This document shows positions 1-7,290 of a stretch of DNA of 14,582 bases, piece by piece (within the stretch, counting starts at the first letter, position 1; each line of letters starts with the position of its first letter). Made by a program: the position numbers and the translations under genes. The DNA comes from Streptosporangiaceae bacterium (GTDB taxonomy: Bacteria; Actinomycetota; Actinomycetes; Streptosporangiales; Streptosporangiaceae). The stretch is from contig JAICWX010000222.1 in NCBI GenBank assembly GCA_025934635.1, positions 1-14,582 on the forward strand, read 5' to 3'. Under the pieces are notes generated by a model. The model ran no database searches. It was not told the origin of the DNA and saw only the letters and a list, made by a program, of their open reading frames with translations.

Positions 1-469
1 GGCCATCTTCGTGGCCGAGAACAACGGGTACGCCGAGTCGACTGCCAGTACCTGGTCGGTGGCCAGCGACAACATCGCCGACCGGGCGGCCGGGTTCGGC
101 ATGCCCGGCGTCATCGTGGACGGCTTCGACTTCTTCGCGGCGCACGAGGCGGCCAGCGAGGCGATCGCGCGGGCCCGGGGCGGCGGCGGCCCGACGCTGC
201 TCGAGATGAAGTTCACCCGGTACTTCGGGCACTTCGAGGGCGACCAGCAGACCTACCGGGCGGACGAGGTGGAGCACGCGCGGGCCGACCTGGACTGCCT
301 GAAGCGGTTCGCGGCCCGGGTGACCGAGACCGGGGAACTGGCCCAGGCCGACCTCGACGCGGTCGACGCCGAGATCAGCGCGCTGATCGAGGGGGACGTG
401 GCGGCGGCCAAGGCCGCCCCGCTGCCCACCGAGGCCGACCTGCTCACCGACGTCTACGTCCGCTACTGA
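1..469 (+). CDS. acoA: Acetoin/2-oxoacid dehydrogenase E1 alpha subunit, C-terminal part (5' truncated by window)
   Basis: The reading frame is open from base 2 to a TGA at 467-469 and gives 155 residues, about half of a roughly 325-residue E1 alpha subunit. The start lies outside the window; the GTG at 11 is an internal valine codon. The visible part begins with the thiamine-diphosphate-fold segment FVAENNGYAEST, followed further on by RYFGHFEGDQQTYR, both typical of E1 alpha subunits of the 2-oxoacid dehydrogenase family. With E1 beta it forms the TPP-dependent, decarboxylating or carboligase-reversing component that passes an acyl group to the lipoyl domain of E2. The acetoin assignment rests mainly on the AcoC-type E2 two genes downstream. 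A pyruvate or branched-chain E1 alpha cannot be excluded from this half alone. The gene is separated from acoB by 18 nt, so it is certainly in the same operon. Confidence 0.88.
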   Translation, partial: AIFVAENNGYAESTASTWSVASDNIADRAAGFGMPGVIVDGFDFFAAHEAASEAIARARGGGGPTLLEMKFTRYFGHFEGDQQTYRADEVEHARADLDCLKRFAARVTETGELAQADLDAVDAEISALIEGDVAAAKAAPLPTEADLLTDVYVRY

Positions 470-487
470 GCCCGGAGGAGGCTGGCT

Positions 488-1501
488 ATGGCCAGGAACA
501 TCACGTACCGCGAGGCGATCCACGAGGCACTGGCCCAGGAGATGGAGCGCGACGAGACCGTCATCGTCATGGGCGAGGACAACGCCGGCGGCGCCGGGGC
601 ACCCGGCGATGACGACGCCTGGGGCGGCGTGCTCGGCGTGACCAAGGGGCTCTACCACCAGTTCCCCGGCCGGGTGCTGGACACCCCCATCTCGGAGTCG
701 GCGTTCGTCGGCGCCGCCATCGGCGCGGCCACGGCCGGGCTGCGCCCGGTGGCCGAGCTCATGTTCGTCGACTTCATGGGCGTGTGCTTCGACCAGATCT
801 ACAACCAGGCCGCGAAGTTCCGGTACATGTTCGGCGGCAAGGCGGTCACCCCCGTCGTGATCCGCACCATGTACGGGGCCGGGCTGCGGGCCGCGGCCCA
901 GCACTCGCAGTCCCTGTACCCGCTGTTCACCCACATCCCGGGGCTCAAGGTGGTCACCCCGGCCACCCCGTACGACGCCAAGGGCCTGCTGATCTCGGCC
1001 ATCAGGGACAACGACCCGGTGATGTTCTTCGAGCACAAGGCGCTCTACGACATCTCCGGGCCGGTGCCGGAGGAAAGCTACGCCCTGCCGTTCGGCGAGG
1101 CCAACGTGGTCCGCGAGGGCGGCGACGTCACGATCGTGACCCTGGGCCGGATGGTGCACACCTCGCTCGAGGCGGCCGGGCAGCTGGCCGCCGCCGGTAT
1201 CGAATGCGAGGTCGTCGACCTGCGGACCACCAGCCCGCTGGACGAGGACACCGTGCTGGAGAGCGTCGAGGGGACCGGCCGCCTCGTCGTGGTCGACGAG
1301 GCGCATCCCCGCTGCTCGATCGCCACCGACATCTCGGCGCTGGTGGCCAGGAAGGCGTTCGGCTCGCTGCGGGCCCCGATCGAGATGGTGAACGCGCCGC
1401 ACACGCCGGTGCCGTTCTCCTCCGCGCTCGAGGACCTGTACATCCCGGACGCGCAGCGCATCGCGAACGCCGTCAAGACGGTGACCGGATGGTCCCGGTG
1501 A
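488..1501 (+). CDS. acoB: Acetoin dehydrogenase E1 component, beta subunit
   Basis: This 337-residue protein has the usual length of E1 beta subunits. The ATG at 488 is preceded by a strong Shine-Dalgarno GGAGGAGG (474-481) with 6 nt spacing. N-terminal TPP-binding pyrimidine domain: MGED with Glu30, then the DDDAWGGVLGVTKGL stretch (about 41-54) characteristic of AcoB-like rather than plain pyruvate dehydrogenase E1 beta, and DTPISE at 65-70. The C-terminal transketolase-type domain begins near residue 200 (VTIVTLGRMVHTS) and ends with the conserved APHTPVPFS segment. It forms an alpha2beta2 heterotetramer with the upstream product in the cytoplasm. The stop overlaps the start of the E2 gene, indicating translational coupling. 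Function as E1 beta is very secure; acetoin specificity is inferred from context. Confidence 0.92.
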   Translation: MARNITYREAIHEALAQEMERDETVIVMGEDNAGGAGAPGDDDAWGGVLGVTKGLYHQFPGRVLDTPISESAFVGAAIGAATAGLRPVAELMFVDFMGVCFDQIYNQAAKFRYMFGGKAVTPVVIRTMYGAGLRAAAQHSQSLYPLFTHIPGLKVVTPATPYDAKGLLISAIRDNDPVMFFEHKALYDISGPVPEESYALPFGEANVVREGGDVTIVTLGRMVHTSLEAAGQLAAAGIECEVVDLRTTSPLDEDTVLESVEGTGRLVVVDEAHPRCSIATDISALVARKAFGSLRAPIEMVNAPHTPVPFSSALEDLYIPDAQRIANAVKTVTGWSR

Positions 1502-2658
1502 GCGATGACCGGATCGTCCCGGTGACGATGCCGAAGTGGGGCCTGTCGATGCAGCTCGGCAAGATCACCAGCTGGGTCGTCGCCGAAGGCGACGACGTCA
1601 AGGCCGGCGACGACCTCGCGGACATCGAGACGGAGAAGATCAGCGGGACCCTGGAGGCCGCCGACGGGGGCACGGTGCGCCGCATCGTCGCCCGGGCCGG
1701 CGAGGACGTGCCGGTCAGCGGCACGATCGCGCTGCTCGCCCCGGCTGACGTGAGCGACGCCGACCTCGACGCGGCCGTGCAGCAGGCCCGCGCGGTGATC
1801 GACGCGGGCGTGCCCGACGACGCGGCGGGCGGCCCCGATCTCCAGACGGCCGACGTCGGCGGGCGCAGAATCAGCTTCGCCGGCGCCGGGGAGGACGGTG
1901 ACGTGATCCTGCTCGTCCACGGGTACGGCGGCGACCGCAACTCCTGGCTGTTCCTGCAGGAACCGCTGGCCGCCCGGTACCGGGCGTACGCGCTGGACCT
2001 GCCCGGGCACGGCGCCTCGGCCAAGGACGTCGGCGAGGGCACGCTCGACGTGCTGGCCGGGGCGGTGACCGGCGTGCTGGACGCCCTCGGGGCCGGGCGC
2101 GCCCACCTGGTCGGGCACTCGCTGGGCGGCGCCGCCGTGCTGGCGGCCGCCGCCCGGGACCCGGGCCGGATCGCGTCGCTCACGCTGATCGCCCCGGCTG
2201 GCTTCGGTACCGAGATCAACGTCGGCTACCTGCGCGGTTTCGCCGACGCGCAGTCGCGGCGCGAACTCAAGCCGGTGGTGACGCAGCTGTTCGCCGACGA
2301 ACACCTGGTGACCCGCCAGCTCGTCGACGACCTGCTCGCCTACAAGCGGCTGGACGGGGTGGACGAGGCGCTGCATACCCTGCTCGGCGTGCTCCTCGAC
2401 GGCGACGCGCAGGGGGTGAACTCGGCCGCGCTGCTCGCGGCGGCCGGCGGCGCTGGGGCCGGCGGTACTGGGGCCGGCGGCGCTGTGCCGGTCACGGTGG
2501 TCTGGGGCCGCGAGGACCGGATCATCCCGGCCGCGCAGGCCGAGGCGGTGACCGGCGCGGACCACCGCCTGATCGACGGCGCCGGGCACATGCCGCACAT
2601 GGAACGCCCGGCCGAGGTCCAGGCCGCGATCGAGGAGACCATCGCCCGGGCGACCTAG
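1489..2658 (+). CDS. acoC: Acetoin dehydrogenase E2 component: lipoyl domain fused to alpha/beta hydrolase
   Basis: 389 residues from ATG 1489, overlapping acoB by 13 nt. An in-frame GTG at 1498 would give the classic 4-nt GTGA overlap and 386 residues; neither start has a strong Shine-Dalgarno, so the start is uncertain by three codons. Residues about 9-85 are a lipoyl/biotinyl domain (MPKWGLSM; DIETEKI with lipoyl-Lys50). A linker follows, then from about 125 an alpha/beta hydrolase fold: HG at 144-145 (oxyanion), GHSLGG with Ser211, WGREDR with Asp343 and GAGHMPHMERP with His367, so a complete Ser-Asp-His triad. There is no peripheral subunit-binding domain and no classical HxxxDG acyltransferase domain. 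This lipoyl-hydrolase architecture is the known AcoC type and is the best evidence that the operon acts on acetoin. A glycine/alanine-rich insert (about 319-333) precedes the Asp343 strand. Confidence 0.9.
   Translation: MVPVSDDRIVPVTMPKWGLSMQLGKITSWVVAEGDDVKAGDDLADIETEKISGTLEAADGGTVRRIVARAGEDVPVSGTIALLAPADVSDADLDAAVQQARAVIDAGVPDDAAGGPDLQTADVGGRRISFAGAGEDGDVILLVHGYGGDRNSWLFLQEPLAARYRAYALDLPGHGASAKDVGEGTLDVLAGAVTGVLDALGAGRAHLVGHSLGGAAVLAAAARDPGRIASLTLIAPAGFGTEINVGYLRGFADAQSRRELKPVVTQLFADEHLVTRQLVDDLLAYKRLDGVDEALHTLLGVLLDGDAQGVNSAALLAAAGGAGAGGTGAGGAVPVTVVWGREDRIIPAAQAEAVTGADHRLIDGAGHMPHMERPAEVQAAIEETIARAT
2444..2488 (+). repeat. 15-bp in-frame tandem repeat inside acoC
   Basis: Three consecutive 15-bp units of the form CCGGCGGCGCTGGGG (2444-2458, 2459-2473, 2474-2488) differ from one another at only a few bases. 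Each encodes five residues of the type AGGAG, AGGTG, AGGAV, so the repeat lengthens a glycine/alanine loop between the cap region and the strand carrying the predicted catalytic Asp. The unit length is a multiple of three, so changes in copy number would keep the frame. It looks like recent slippage. Confidence 0.8.
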
Positions 2659-2741
2659 CCGCGCCCACCTGGCTGCGGCCGCCCCGCCCGTCCGTGATCA
2701 ACTGGGACCAAGCTGACATCGGATGGGCGGGAGGCGCCGTG

Positions 2742-3746
2742 GTGAACGTGGTGATTACCGGGGGAGCCGGGTTCCTGGGCTCGCGGCTGGCCAGGGAACT
2801 GCTGGCCGCGGGCTCGCTCGACCTGGCGGGCGGCGGCGCCCGGCCGCTGTCCCGGCTCACGCTGATCGACCAGGCGCCGGTCCCGCCGGACCTGGCGGCC
2901 GACGACCGGGTCACGGCGGTCCAGGGCGAACTCGGCGAGCTGCTCGATCCGGACGGTGCCGGACCGGGCACGCTCGCGGGCGCCGACGTCATCTTCCACC
3001 TGGCCGCGGCGGTCAGCGGCGAGTGCGAGGCGGACTTCGACCTCGGCATCCGGGCGAACCTGCGCGCCACCGAGGCGCTGCTGGCGTCCGGCCGCGCGCT
3101 GGGAACCAGCCCGGTCGTGGTGTTCTCCAGCTCGCTGGCCGTCTTCGGCGGCTCCGAGGACCTGCCGCTCCCCGGCGTCGTCGACGACCGGACCCGGCCT
3201 AACCCGCAGACCAGCTACGGCGCGCAGAAGCACATCGGCGAGCAGCTGCTGGCCGACTACACCCGGAAGGGATTCCTGCGCGGCCGCGCCCTGCGCCTGG
3301 TCAGCGTGAGCGTGCGCCCGGGCCGGCCGAACGCCGCGGCGTCCGGCTTCATGTCCGGTGTCATCAGGGAACCGCTGGCCGGGCAGCGCGCGGTCTGCCC
3401 GGTGACCCCGGAAACCGAGGTCGCGCTCGCCTCGCCGGCCAAGGCCATCGCCGGGCTGCTGTGCGCGGCCACCGCCAGCGACCAGGCCTGGGGCGGGCGC
3501 AGCGCGGTCAACCTGCCCGCGCTCACCATCAGCCTCGCGGACATGGCGGCCGCCCTGGCCCGGGTCGCCGGGCCCGAGGTGAGCGCGCTGATCGACTGGG
3601 TCCCCGATCCGGAGATCGCCCGGATGGTCGCCAGCTGGCCCGCCCGGGTCCGCGCTGACCGGGCGGGTCGTCTAGGCCTGACTCCCGACCCGGACTTCGA
3701 CGCGATCATCAGGATGCATCTCGCCGAGTCCGGGTCGGGTCCCTGA
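2742..3746 (+). CDS. denD: NAD-dependent epimerase/dehydratase-family dehydrogenase, D-erythronate dehydrogenase-like
   Basis: Extended short-chain dehydrogenase of 334 residues. The chosen start is GTG 2742, which follows GGGAGG (2729-2734) by 7 nt and gives the standard start NVVITGGAGFLGSRLA with the GxxGxxG NAD motif; GTG 2739 is an equal alternative, and GTG 2694 would add an unlikely tail. SSS at 129-131 and Y159xxxK163 (TSYGAQK) supply the catalytic Ser-Tyr-Lys set. The segment after it (RLVSVSVRPGRPNAAASGFMSGVIREPLAG and neighbours) is the part that resembles DenD, which oxidises D-erythronate to 2-keto-D-erythronate. The other enzymes of that pathway (kinase, aldolase, isomerase) are not in the window, so the exact substrate is inferred. 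It lies 83 nt after acoC on the same strand and may be read through from it. Confidence 0.72.
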   Translation: MNVVITGGAGFLGSRLARELLAAGSLDLAGGGARPLSRLTLIDQAPVPPDLAADDRVTAVQGELGELLDPDGAGPGTLAGADVIFHLAAAVSGECEADFDLGIRANLRATEALLASGRALGTSPVVVFSSSLAVFGGSEDLPLPGVVDDRTRPNPQTSYGAQKHIGEQLLADYTRKGFLRGRALRLVSVSVRPGRPNAAASGFMSGVIREPLAGQRAVCPVTPETEVALASPAKAIAGLLCAATASDQAWGGRSAVNLPALTISLADMAAALARVAGPEVSALIDWVPDPEIARMVASWPARVRADRAGRLGLTPDPDFDAIIRMHLAESGSGP

Positions 3747-3769
3747 AGCTGGCCCGCCCTGGGGCTGGG

Positions 3770-3791
3770 CTGGCGGCCCTGGATCCGCCGG
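3770..3791. terminator. Weak hairpin between convergent genes
   Basis: A 7-bp stem with one G-T wobble (3770-3776 with 3785-3791) and an 8-nt loop lies in the 51-nt gap between the converging denD-like gene and the isoamylase-domain gene. It has no T-run on either side. The position suits a bidirectional terminator, but the stem is short and such stems are frequent in DNA this GC-rich. Confidence 0.3.
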
Positions 3792-3797
3792 CCGGGA

Positions 3798-4091
3798 TCA
3801 GACCGTGATGACGGCGTCCGGGCCCTGGCCGGCCGGGGCGGTCTCGTCGTCGAACCACACCCCGCCCTCGGCCAGGTAGCGGAACTGCAGCGTGGTGCCG
3901 GCCTTGACCGTCACGGCCGCGCTGCGGGTCCGGTTGGCCCGCTTCCGCAGCGGGTGCGTGTGCGGGTTCCAGTCGTTGAAGTTGCCGACCACCGAGACGT
4001 CCCCGGCGGGCTCGTCGGCGGGCAGGGCGAACGTGACGCGAACGCTGCCGTCACGGCCGGGCTTGGCTGTCTTGATCACCTGACGCTCCAC
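3798..4091 (-). CDS. Stand-alone isoamylase early-set (CBM48/AMPK-beta-like) domain protein
   Basis: A 97-residue cytoplasmic protein starting at GTG (4091-4089), with no signal peptide or membrane segment. After a short basic leader (KTAKPGRDGSV) it is a single immunoglobulin-like glycogen-binding domain: VTFALPA near 19-25, the hallmark VVGNFNDWNP at 34-43, a basic patch LRKRANRTR (48-56) and LQFRYLAEGGVWFDDE (68-83). Such single-domain proteins match the N-terminal domain of glycogen branching enzymes and the AMPK beta subunit, but carry no catalytic domain. A role in binding alpha-glucan or as a partner of a glycogen enzyme is inferred from the family; nothing in the neighbourhood is glycogen-related. 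The Shine-Dalgarno is weak. It converges with the denD-like gene and has its own AT-richer promoter region upstream. Confidence 0.82.
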   Translation of the reverse strand: MERQVIKTAKPGRDGSVRVTFALPADEPAGDVSVVGNFNDWNPHTHPLRKRANRTRSAAVTVKAGTTLQFRYLAEGGVWFDDETAPAGQGPDAVITV

Positions 4092-4111
4092 TCTCGTACT
4101 TATGCCAACTA

Positions 4112-4149
4112 TTCGAGCACATTATCTCGAAATTGTGTGCGTAGTCACT
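4112..4149 (-). promoter_or_regulatory. Candidate promoter with overlapping dyads for the isoamylase-domain gene
   Basis: Read on the minus strand, GATAAT (4126-4121) is a good -10 hexamer, preceded at 16-bp spacing by GTGACT (4148-4143) as a fair -35. Transcription would begin about 20 nt before the GTG start codon. A perfect 6-bp inverted repeat, TTCGAG/CTCGAA with an 8-bp spacer (4112-4131), brackets the -10. A second imperfect dyad, TGTGTGCGTAGTCACT (4134-4149), keeps the GTG-N8-CAC frame of Crp-type sites and covers the -35. The promoter is likely; the regulator identities are guesses. Confidence 0.45.
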
Positions 4150-4417
4150 TACGTCGCGGTTCAGTGACGCGGCGTGTCGTGTTCCCGCCCAGTGTGGCAG
4201 CCCGCCCGCGCCCGCTGGCGGACATCAGGCGAAGTGTCGCGGGAAATCACGAGAACCGAACCCGTCGGCCAGCCTCAGTGCCTACCCGCCGGACCAGGCA
4301 TGTTAACCATAATGGCATCGCATGATTACAGTGGCTCCTGTGCACGCTGATGTCCGGCGTGTCTTGTGAAACCTGTGTGAACTCCGAGGCGCCGCCCTGT
4401 AACGGCGACAGGAAAAC

Positions 4418-4462
4418 GGCCCCCGCGGGAGACCGGGCGAGCCCGGAATGCCCGCGAGGGCC
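4418..4462 (-). terminator. Strong nested hairpin, probable panB terminator
   Basis: Twelve-base outer arms (4418-4429 and 4451-4462) pair at 11 of 12 positions, and inside them a second 5-bp hairpin (4433-4437 with 4442-4446) closes a 4-base loop. On the minus strand this lies 78 nt beyond the panB stop and is followed by GTTTTCC, a short T-run, which fits an intrinsic terminator for panB. On the plus strand it is also followed by GATTTT, so it could act both ways. Confidence 0.65.
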
Positions 4463-4540
4463 GGGATTTTCCGCGATGGACCGGGTCACCTCGTACTGAT
4501 AAGCGAATCTTGGGCCCGGTGTGGCAGAAGGGGAGATCAG

Positions 4541-5416
4541 CTACTTATAGGAGTGCGCCTCGTCGGGGAAGGCCCCGCTGGTCACGTCCTCGGCGAAGGC
4601 GGTGGCCGCGTCGCTGAGCACCGTGGCCACGTCGGCGTACTGCTTGACGAACTTCGCCACCCGCGGGGACAGGCCCGCCATGTCCTGCCAGACCAGCACC
4701 TGGGCGTCGCAGCCCGGCCCGGCGCCGATGCCGATGGTGGGGATGCTCAGTTCCCCGGTCACCAGGGACGCCAGCGGCGCGGGCACGCACTCGAGCACCA
4801 CCGAGAACGCCCCGGCTGCCTGCAGCACCTTGGCGTCGTGCAGCAGGCGCTCGCCCTCCTCGCCGCGCCCCTGCACCCGGTAGCCGCCGAACGCGTTGAC
4901 CGACTGCGGGGTCAGGCCGATGTGCGCCATCACCGGGATGCCGGCCGCGACGAGTTCCTCGACCTGGCGGGCGACCCGCTCGCCGCCCTCGAGCTTGACC
5001 GCCTGCGCGCCGGTCTCCTTCAGGAACCTGGTCGCGGCGTCCAGCGCCGCGCCGGGGGAGGCCTGGTAGGAGCCGAACGGCAGGTCGGCGACGACCAGCG
5101 ACCGGCTGGTGCCGCGCACCACGGCGGCGGTCAGCGGGATCAGGTCGTCCACGGTGACCGGGATGGTGGTGTCGTGGCCGTAGACCACCATGGCGGCGGA
5201 GTCGCCCACCAGCAGGACCGGGATGCCGGCCCGGTCGAAGATCCCGGCGGTGAGCGCGTCGTAGGCGGTGAGCATGGGCCACTTCTCGCCGCGGGCCTTC
5301 GCCGCGGCGATGTCGCGGACGGTCACCCGGCGGCCGGTACTGGCTCCGCCGTAGAGCGGCTCTGGCGTGGTCCGCGGTCCTGTCGCGGCCATGGAAACAG
5401 CTGCGTCCTGTGACAT
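4541..5416 (-). CDS. panB: 3-methyl-2-oxobutanoate hydroxymethyltransferase
   Basis: First committed enzyme of pantothenate/CoA synthesis: it transfers a hydroxymethyl group from 5,10-methylene-tetrahydrofolate to 2-oxoisovalerate to give ketopantoate. 291 residues from the ATG at 5416-5414; the start is set by GGAGGT 8 nt upstream on the minus strand. The first 30 residues are an extension relative to the E. coli enzyme (264 residues). The TIM-barrel core begins at [10 protein letters not shown]. Metal and substrate residues are all present: LLVGDS (Asp72), ADLPFGSY (Asp111), KLEGG (Lys141) and the general base in VLECVP (Glu209), plus [20 protein letters not shown] at 165-184. It is monocistronic as far as can be seen, divergent from the serine hydrolase, with a strong hairpin downstream. 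panC and panD are not in the window. Confidence 0.97.
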   Translation of the reverse strand: MSQDAAVSMAATGPRTTPEPLYGGASTGRRVTVRDIAAAKARGEKWPMLTAYDALTAGIFDRAGIPVLLVGDSAAMVVYGHDTTIPVTVDDLIPLTAAVVRGTSRSLVVADLPFGSYQASPGAALDAATRFLKETGAQAVKLEGGERVARQVEELVAAGIPVMAHIGLTPQSVNAFGGYRVQGRGEEGERLLHDAKVLQAAGAFSVVLECVPAPLASLVTGELSIPTIGIGAGPGCDAQVLVWQDMAGLSPRVAKFVKQYADVATVLSDAATAFAEDVTSGAFPDEAHSYK

Positions 5417-5472
5417 CACTGTCGACCTCCGTGTCTCGTGTCGCCCCAGCGGCGTACCCGGACAGTTAGATG

Positions 5473-5503
5473 ATGACATGCCCGCGGGCCTGCGCGGTAT
5501 ACG
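5473..5503 (+). promoter_or_regulatory. Candidate promoter in the panB/serine hydrolase divergent gap
   Basis: TATACG (5498-5503) resembles a -10 element, and ATGACA (5473-5478) matches five of six bases of the -35 consensus, but the 19-bp spacing is long. Transcription from about 5510 would place GGAAG (5516-5520) as the Shine-Dalgarno for ATG 5530 and would exclude the earlier ATGs at 5470 and 5473. The panB promoter must also lie in this 113-bp gap, but I could not pick it out. Confidence 0.35.
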
Positions 5504-5529
5504 CAGCTTTGCTCTGGAAGACTGGGGCA

Positions 5530-7290
5530 ATGGTCGACTTCGCGGAAGTGGATTCCCTGGCGGCGGGCTATCACCAGCGCGGCGGGCAGCCCGGCCTGGC
5601 CTACGGGATCGTCATCGGCGGCGAGCTGGCGCACGCCGGGGGGCTCGGGGTACGGCACGTCGGCGGCCCGCCCCCGGACGCCGGGACGGTCTTCCGCATC
5701 GCCTCGATGACGAAGAGCTTCACCGCGACCGCGATCCTGGCGCTGCGCGACGACGGCTCGCTGCGCCTCGACGACCTGGCCGAGGAATACGTTCCCGAAC
5801 TGGCAGACTGGCAGCCGGCGAGCCCGGACTCGGCCCGGATCTCGATCCGTCACCTGCTCACCATGACCGCGGGCTTCCCGACCGACGACCCGTGGGGCGA
5901 CCGGCAGCAGGGGCTGCCGCTCGAGGATTTCTCGCACTTCCTGGCCAAGGGCGTGAGCCTCAACTGGGCGCCGGGCACCCGGTTCGAGTACTCCAACCTC
6001 GGCTACGCGATCCTGGGCCGGGTCATCACCGCCGTCACCGGCATGGCGTACCCGGACTACATCCGGCACCGCCTGCTGACCCCGCTGGGCATGACCCGGA
6101 CCGGCTATGAGGCGCACGAGTTCGAGGTCCCCGGCCAGCTGGTGACCGGGCCCGAGGGTCTCGCCCGGGGCTACCGGCGCTCGCCCGGCGGCTGGTCCGA
6201 GCTGGCCTTCGACCCGGCCGGGGCGTTCGCCCCGATGGGCGGGATCTTCAGCTGCGTACGCGACCTCACCCGCTGGGTGGCCGGCTTCGCCGCCGCGTTC
6301 CCGCCCGGCGAGGTCGACGGGACGCACCCGCTGCGGCGGGCCAGCCGCCGCGAGATGCAGCTGCCGCAGGTCCTCACCGGCTGGGCCGTCCCGGCCAGCT
6401 TCCCCGGCGACGGCGCGTCATCACCCCCGGCCACCTACGGGTTCGGCCTGTTCGTCGACGAGCATCCCGCCCTGGGCCGGATCGTCAGCCACAGCGGCGG
6501 CTACCCGGGCTTCGGCAGCAACATGGCCTGGCACCCCGCCACCGGGACCGGGGTGATCGCCCTGGGGAACAGCACCTACGCGGCGATGGCGCCGCTGGCC
6601 GCCCGGATGCTCGAGGCGGCCGTGCAGCAGGGGGAGGCGTCCGCCCACGGGCCCGTCGTGGCCCTCGGCTCGCCCGGGCCCTGGCCGGAGACGCTGGCCG
6701 CGCGGGAGGCGGCCGGCCGGCTGCTGCAGTCGTGGGACGACGCCGCGGCCCACCGGCTGTTCTCGCCCAACGTCGCGCAGGACGCCCCGTTCGAGGAGCG
6801 GCGGCGCCGGCTCGCCCTGGTCCGCGAGCGCATCGGCGAGTTCGGCCCCGATCCCGTGCGCCCGCCCGAGTTCGACACCCCGGCCCACTGCCGCTGGTGG
6901 CTGACGGGGGAGCGGGGGTCGGTCCAGGTCCAGCTCCAGCTCAACCCCGAACGGCCGCCCCGGGTGCAGTCGCTCACGCTGGCGGTGCCGCCCGCCGCCG
7001 GCTCGGCGCTCCGCGTCACGCTGGACGCGGTGGTCGACTGGATGAACGGCGCCGACCGTGAATGGCCGCCGGCCATCCCGGTCGCGGACGGCGTCAGCAC
7101 CACGATGCTGGCCCGCCGCCTGCGGATGGCCGCCGCCTGGTCCGGGCTCTGCCGGGTCGGCGGCTTCAAGGCCGGCGACGGCACCGCCTCGGTCGCGGCC
7201 GAGCTCCTCGGCGACCACGCCACGATCACCCTGACCCTGGTCATCGACCCGGAGACCCGCCTCCTGCGCCTCGCCGAGGTCGCCCCGTAG
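5530..7290 (+). CDS. Beta-lactamase-fold serine hydrolase with C-terminal extension
   Basis: 586 residues from ATG 5530, with GGAAG 9 nt upstream; the longer frame from 5470 is rejected because the candidate promoter lies inside it. Residues about 1-365 form a class C beta-lactamase/DD-peptidase-like domain with all three active-site elements: SMTK (Ser59, Lys62), YSN (Tyr154-Asn156) and HSGG at 321-324 in place of KTG. Residues about 400-586 form a second, apparently non-catalytic domain containing [15 protein letters not shown] and a beta-rich end. No signal peptide or membrane segment is apparent, so the protein looks cytoplasmic, which argues against an antibiotic beta-lactamase or penicillin-binding protein and for an esterase, amidase or D-aminopeptidase-like enzyme. 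The substrate cannot be told from the sequence. It stands alone on its strand, divergent from panB and 493 bp ahead of the exporter gene. Confidence 0.85.
   Translation: MVDFAEVDSLAAGYHQRGGQPGLAYGIVIGGELAHAGGLGVRHVGGPPPDAGTVFRIASMTKSFTATAILALRDDGSLRLDDLAEEYVPELADWQPASPDSARISIRHLLTMTAGFPTDDPWGDRQQGLPLEDFSHFLAKGVSLNWAPGTRFEYSNLGYAILGRVITAVTGMAYPDYIRHRLLTPLGMTRTGYEAHEFEVPGQLVTGPEGLARGYRRSPGGWSELAFDPAGAFAPMGGIFSCVRDLTRWVAGFAAAFPPGEVDGTHPLRRASRREMQLPQVLTGWAVPASFPGDGASSPPATYGFGLFVDEHPALGRIVSHSGGYPGFGSNMAWHPATGTGVIALGNSTYAAMAPLAARMLEAAVQQGEASAHGPVVALGSPGPWPETLAAREAAGRLLQSWDDAAAHRLFSPNVAQDAPFEERRRRLALVRERIGEFGPDPVRPPEFDTPAHCRWWLTGERGSVQVQLQLNPERPPRVQSLTLAVPPAAGSALRVTLDAVVDWMNGADREWPPAIPVADGVSTTMLARRLRMAAAWSGLCRVGGFKAGDGTASVAAELLGDHATITLTLVIDPETRLLRLAEVAP

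Larger units (their letters stand above)
4092..4540. other. 449-bp non-coding gap between the isoamylase-domain gene and panB
   Basis: Apart from the promoter at 4112-4149 and the terminator-like structure at 4418-4462, no convincing gene is visible. A small AT-rich island near 4299-4336 (containing GTTAACCATAATGG) stands out from the surrounding GC-rich DNA and could hold a promoter or protein site. Short open frames here lack a ribosome-binding site and family resemblance. At 4391-4412 two short helices overlap (GCCG/CGGC and CCTGT/ACAGG). No tRNA or known riboswitch core was recognised. Confidence 0.6.

Noticed and set aside
1078..2598. 506-residue open frame on the minus strand across acoB/acoC
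   Set aside because: It is an antisense frame kept open by high GC; composition is low-complexity Arg/Gly/Val/His and the plus-strand genes are clear family members.
4391..4412. H-type pseudoknot from GCCG/CGGC and CCTGT/ACAGG
   Set aside because: The third loop would be a single base across a 4-bp helix, which is too short; the two helices are better treated as alternatives.
4247..4489. 80-residue minus-strand frame in the panB downstream gap
   Set aside because: It runs through the terminator-like hairpin, has no convincing ribosome-binding site and resembles no family I know.
5470..5529. Upstream ATG starts (5470, 5473) for the serine hydrolase
   Set aside because: They add an atypical 20-residue N-terminus, lack a Shine-Dalgarno and overlap the candidate promoter; ATG 5530 has GGAAG at suitable spacing.
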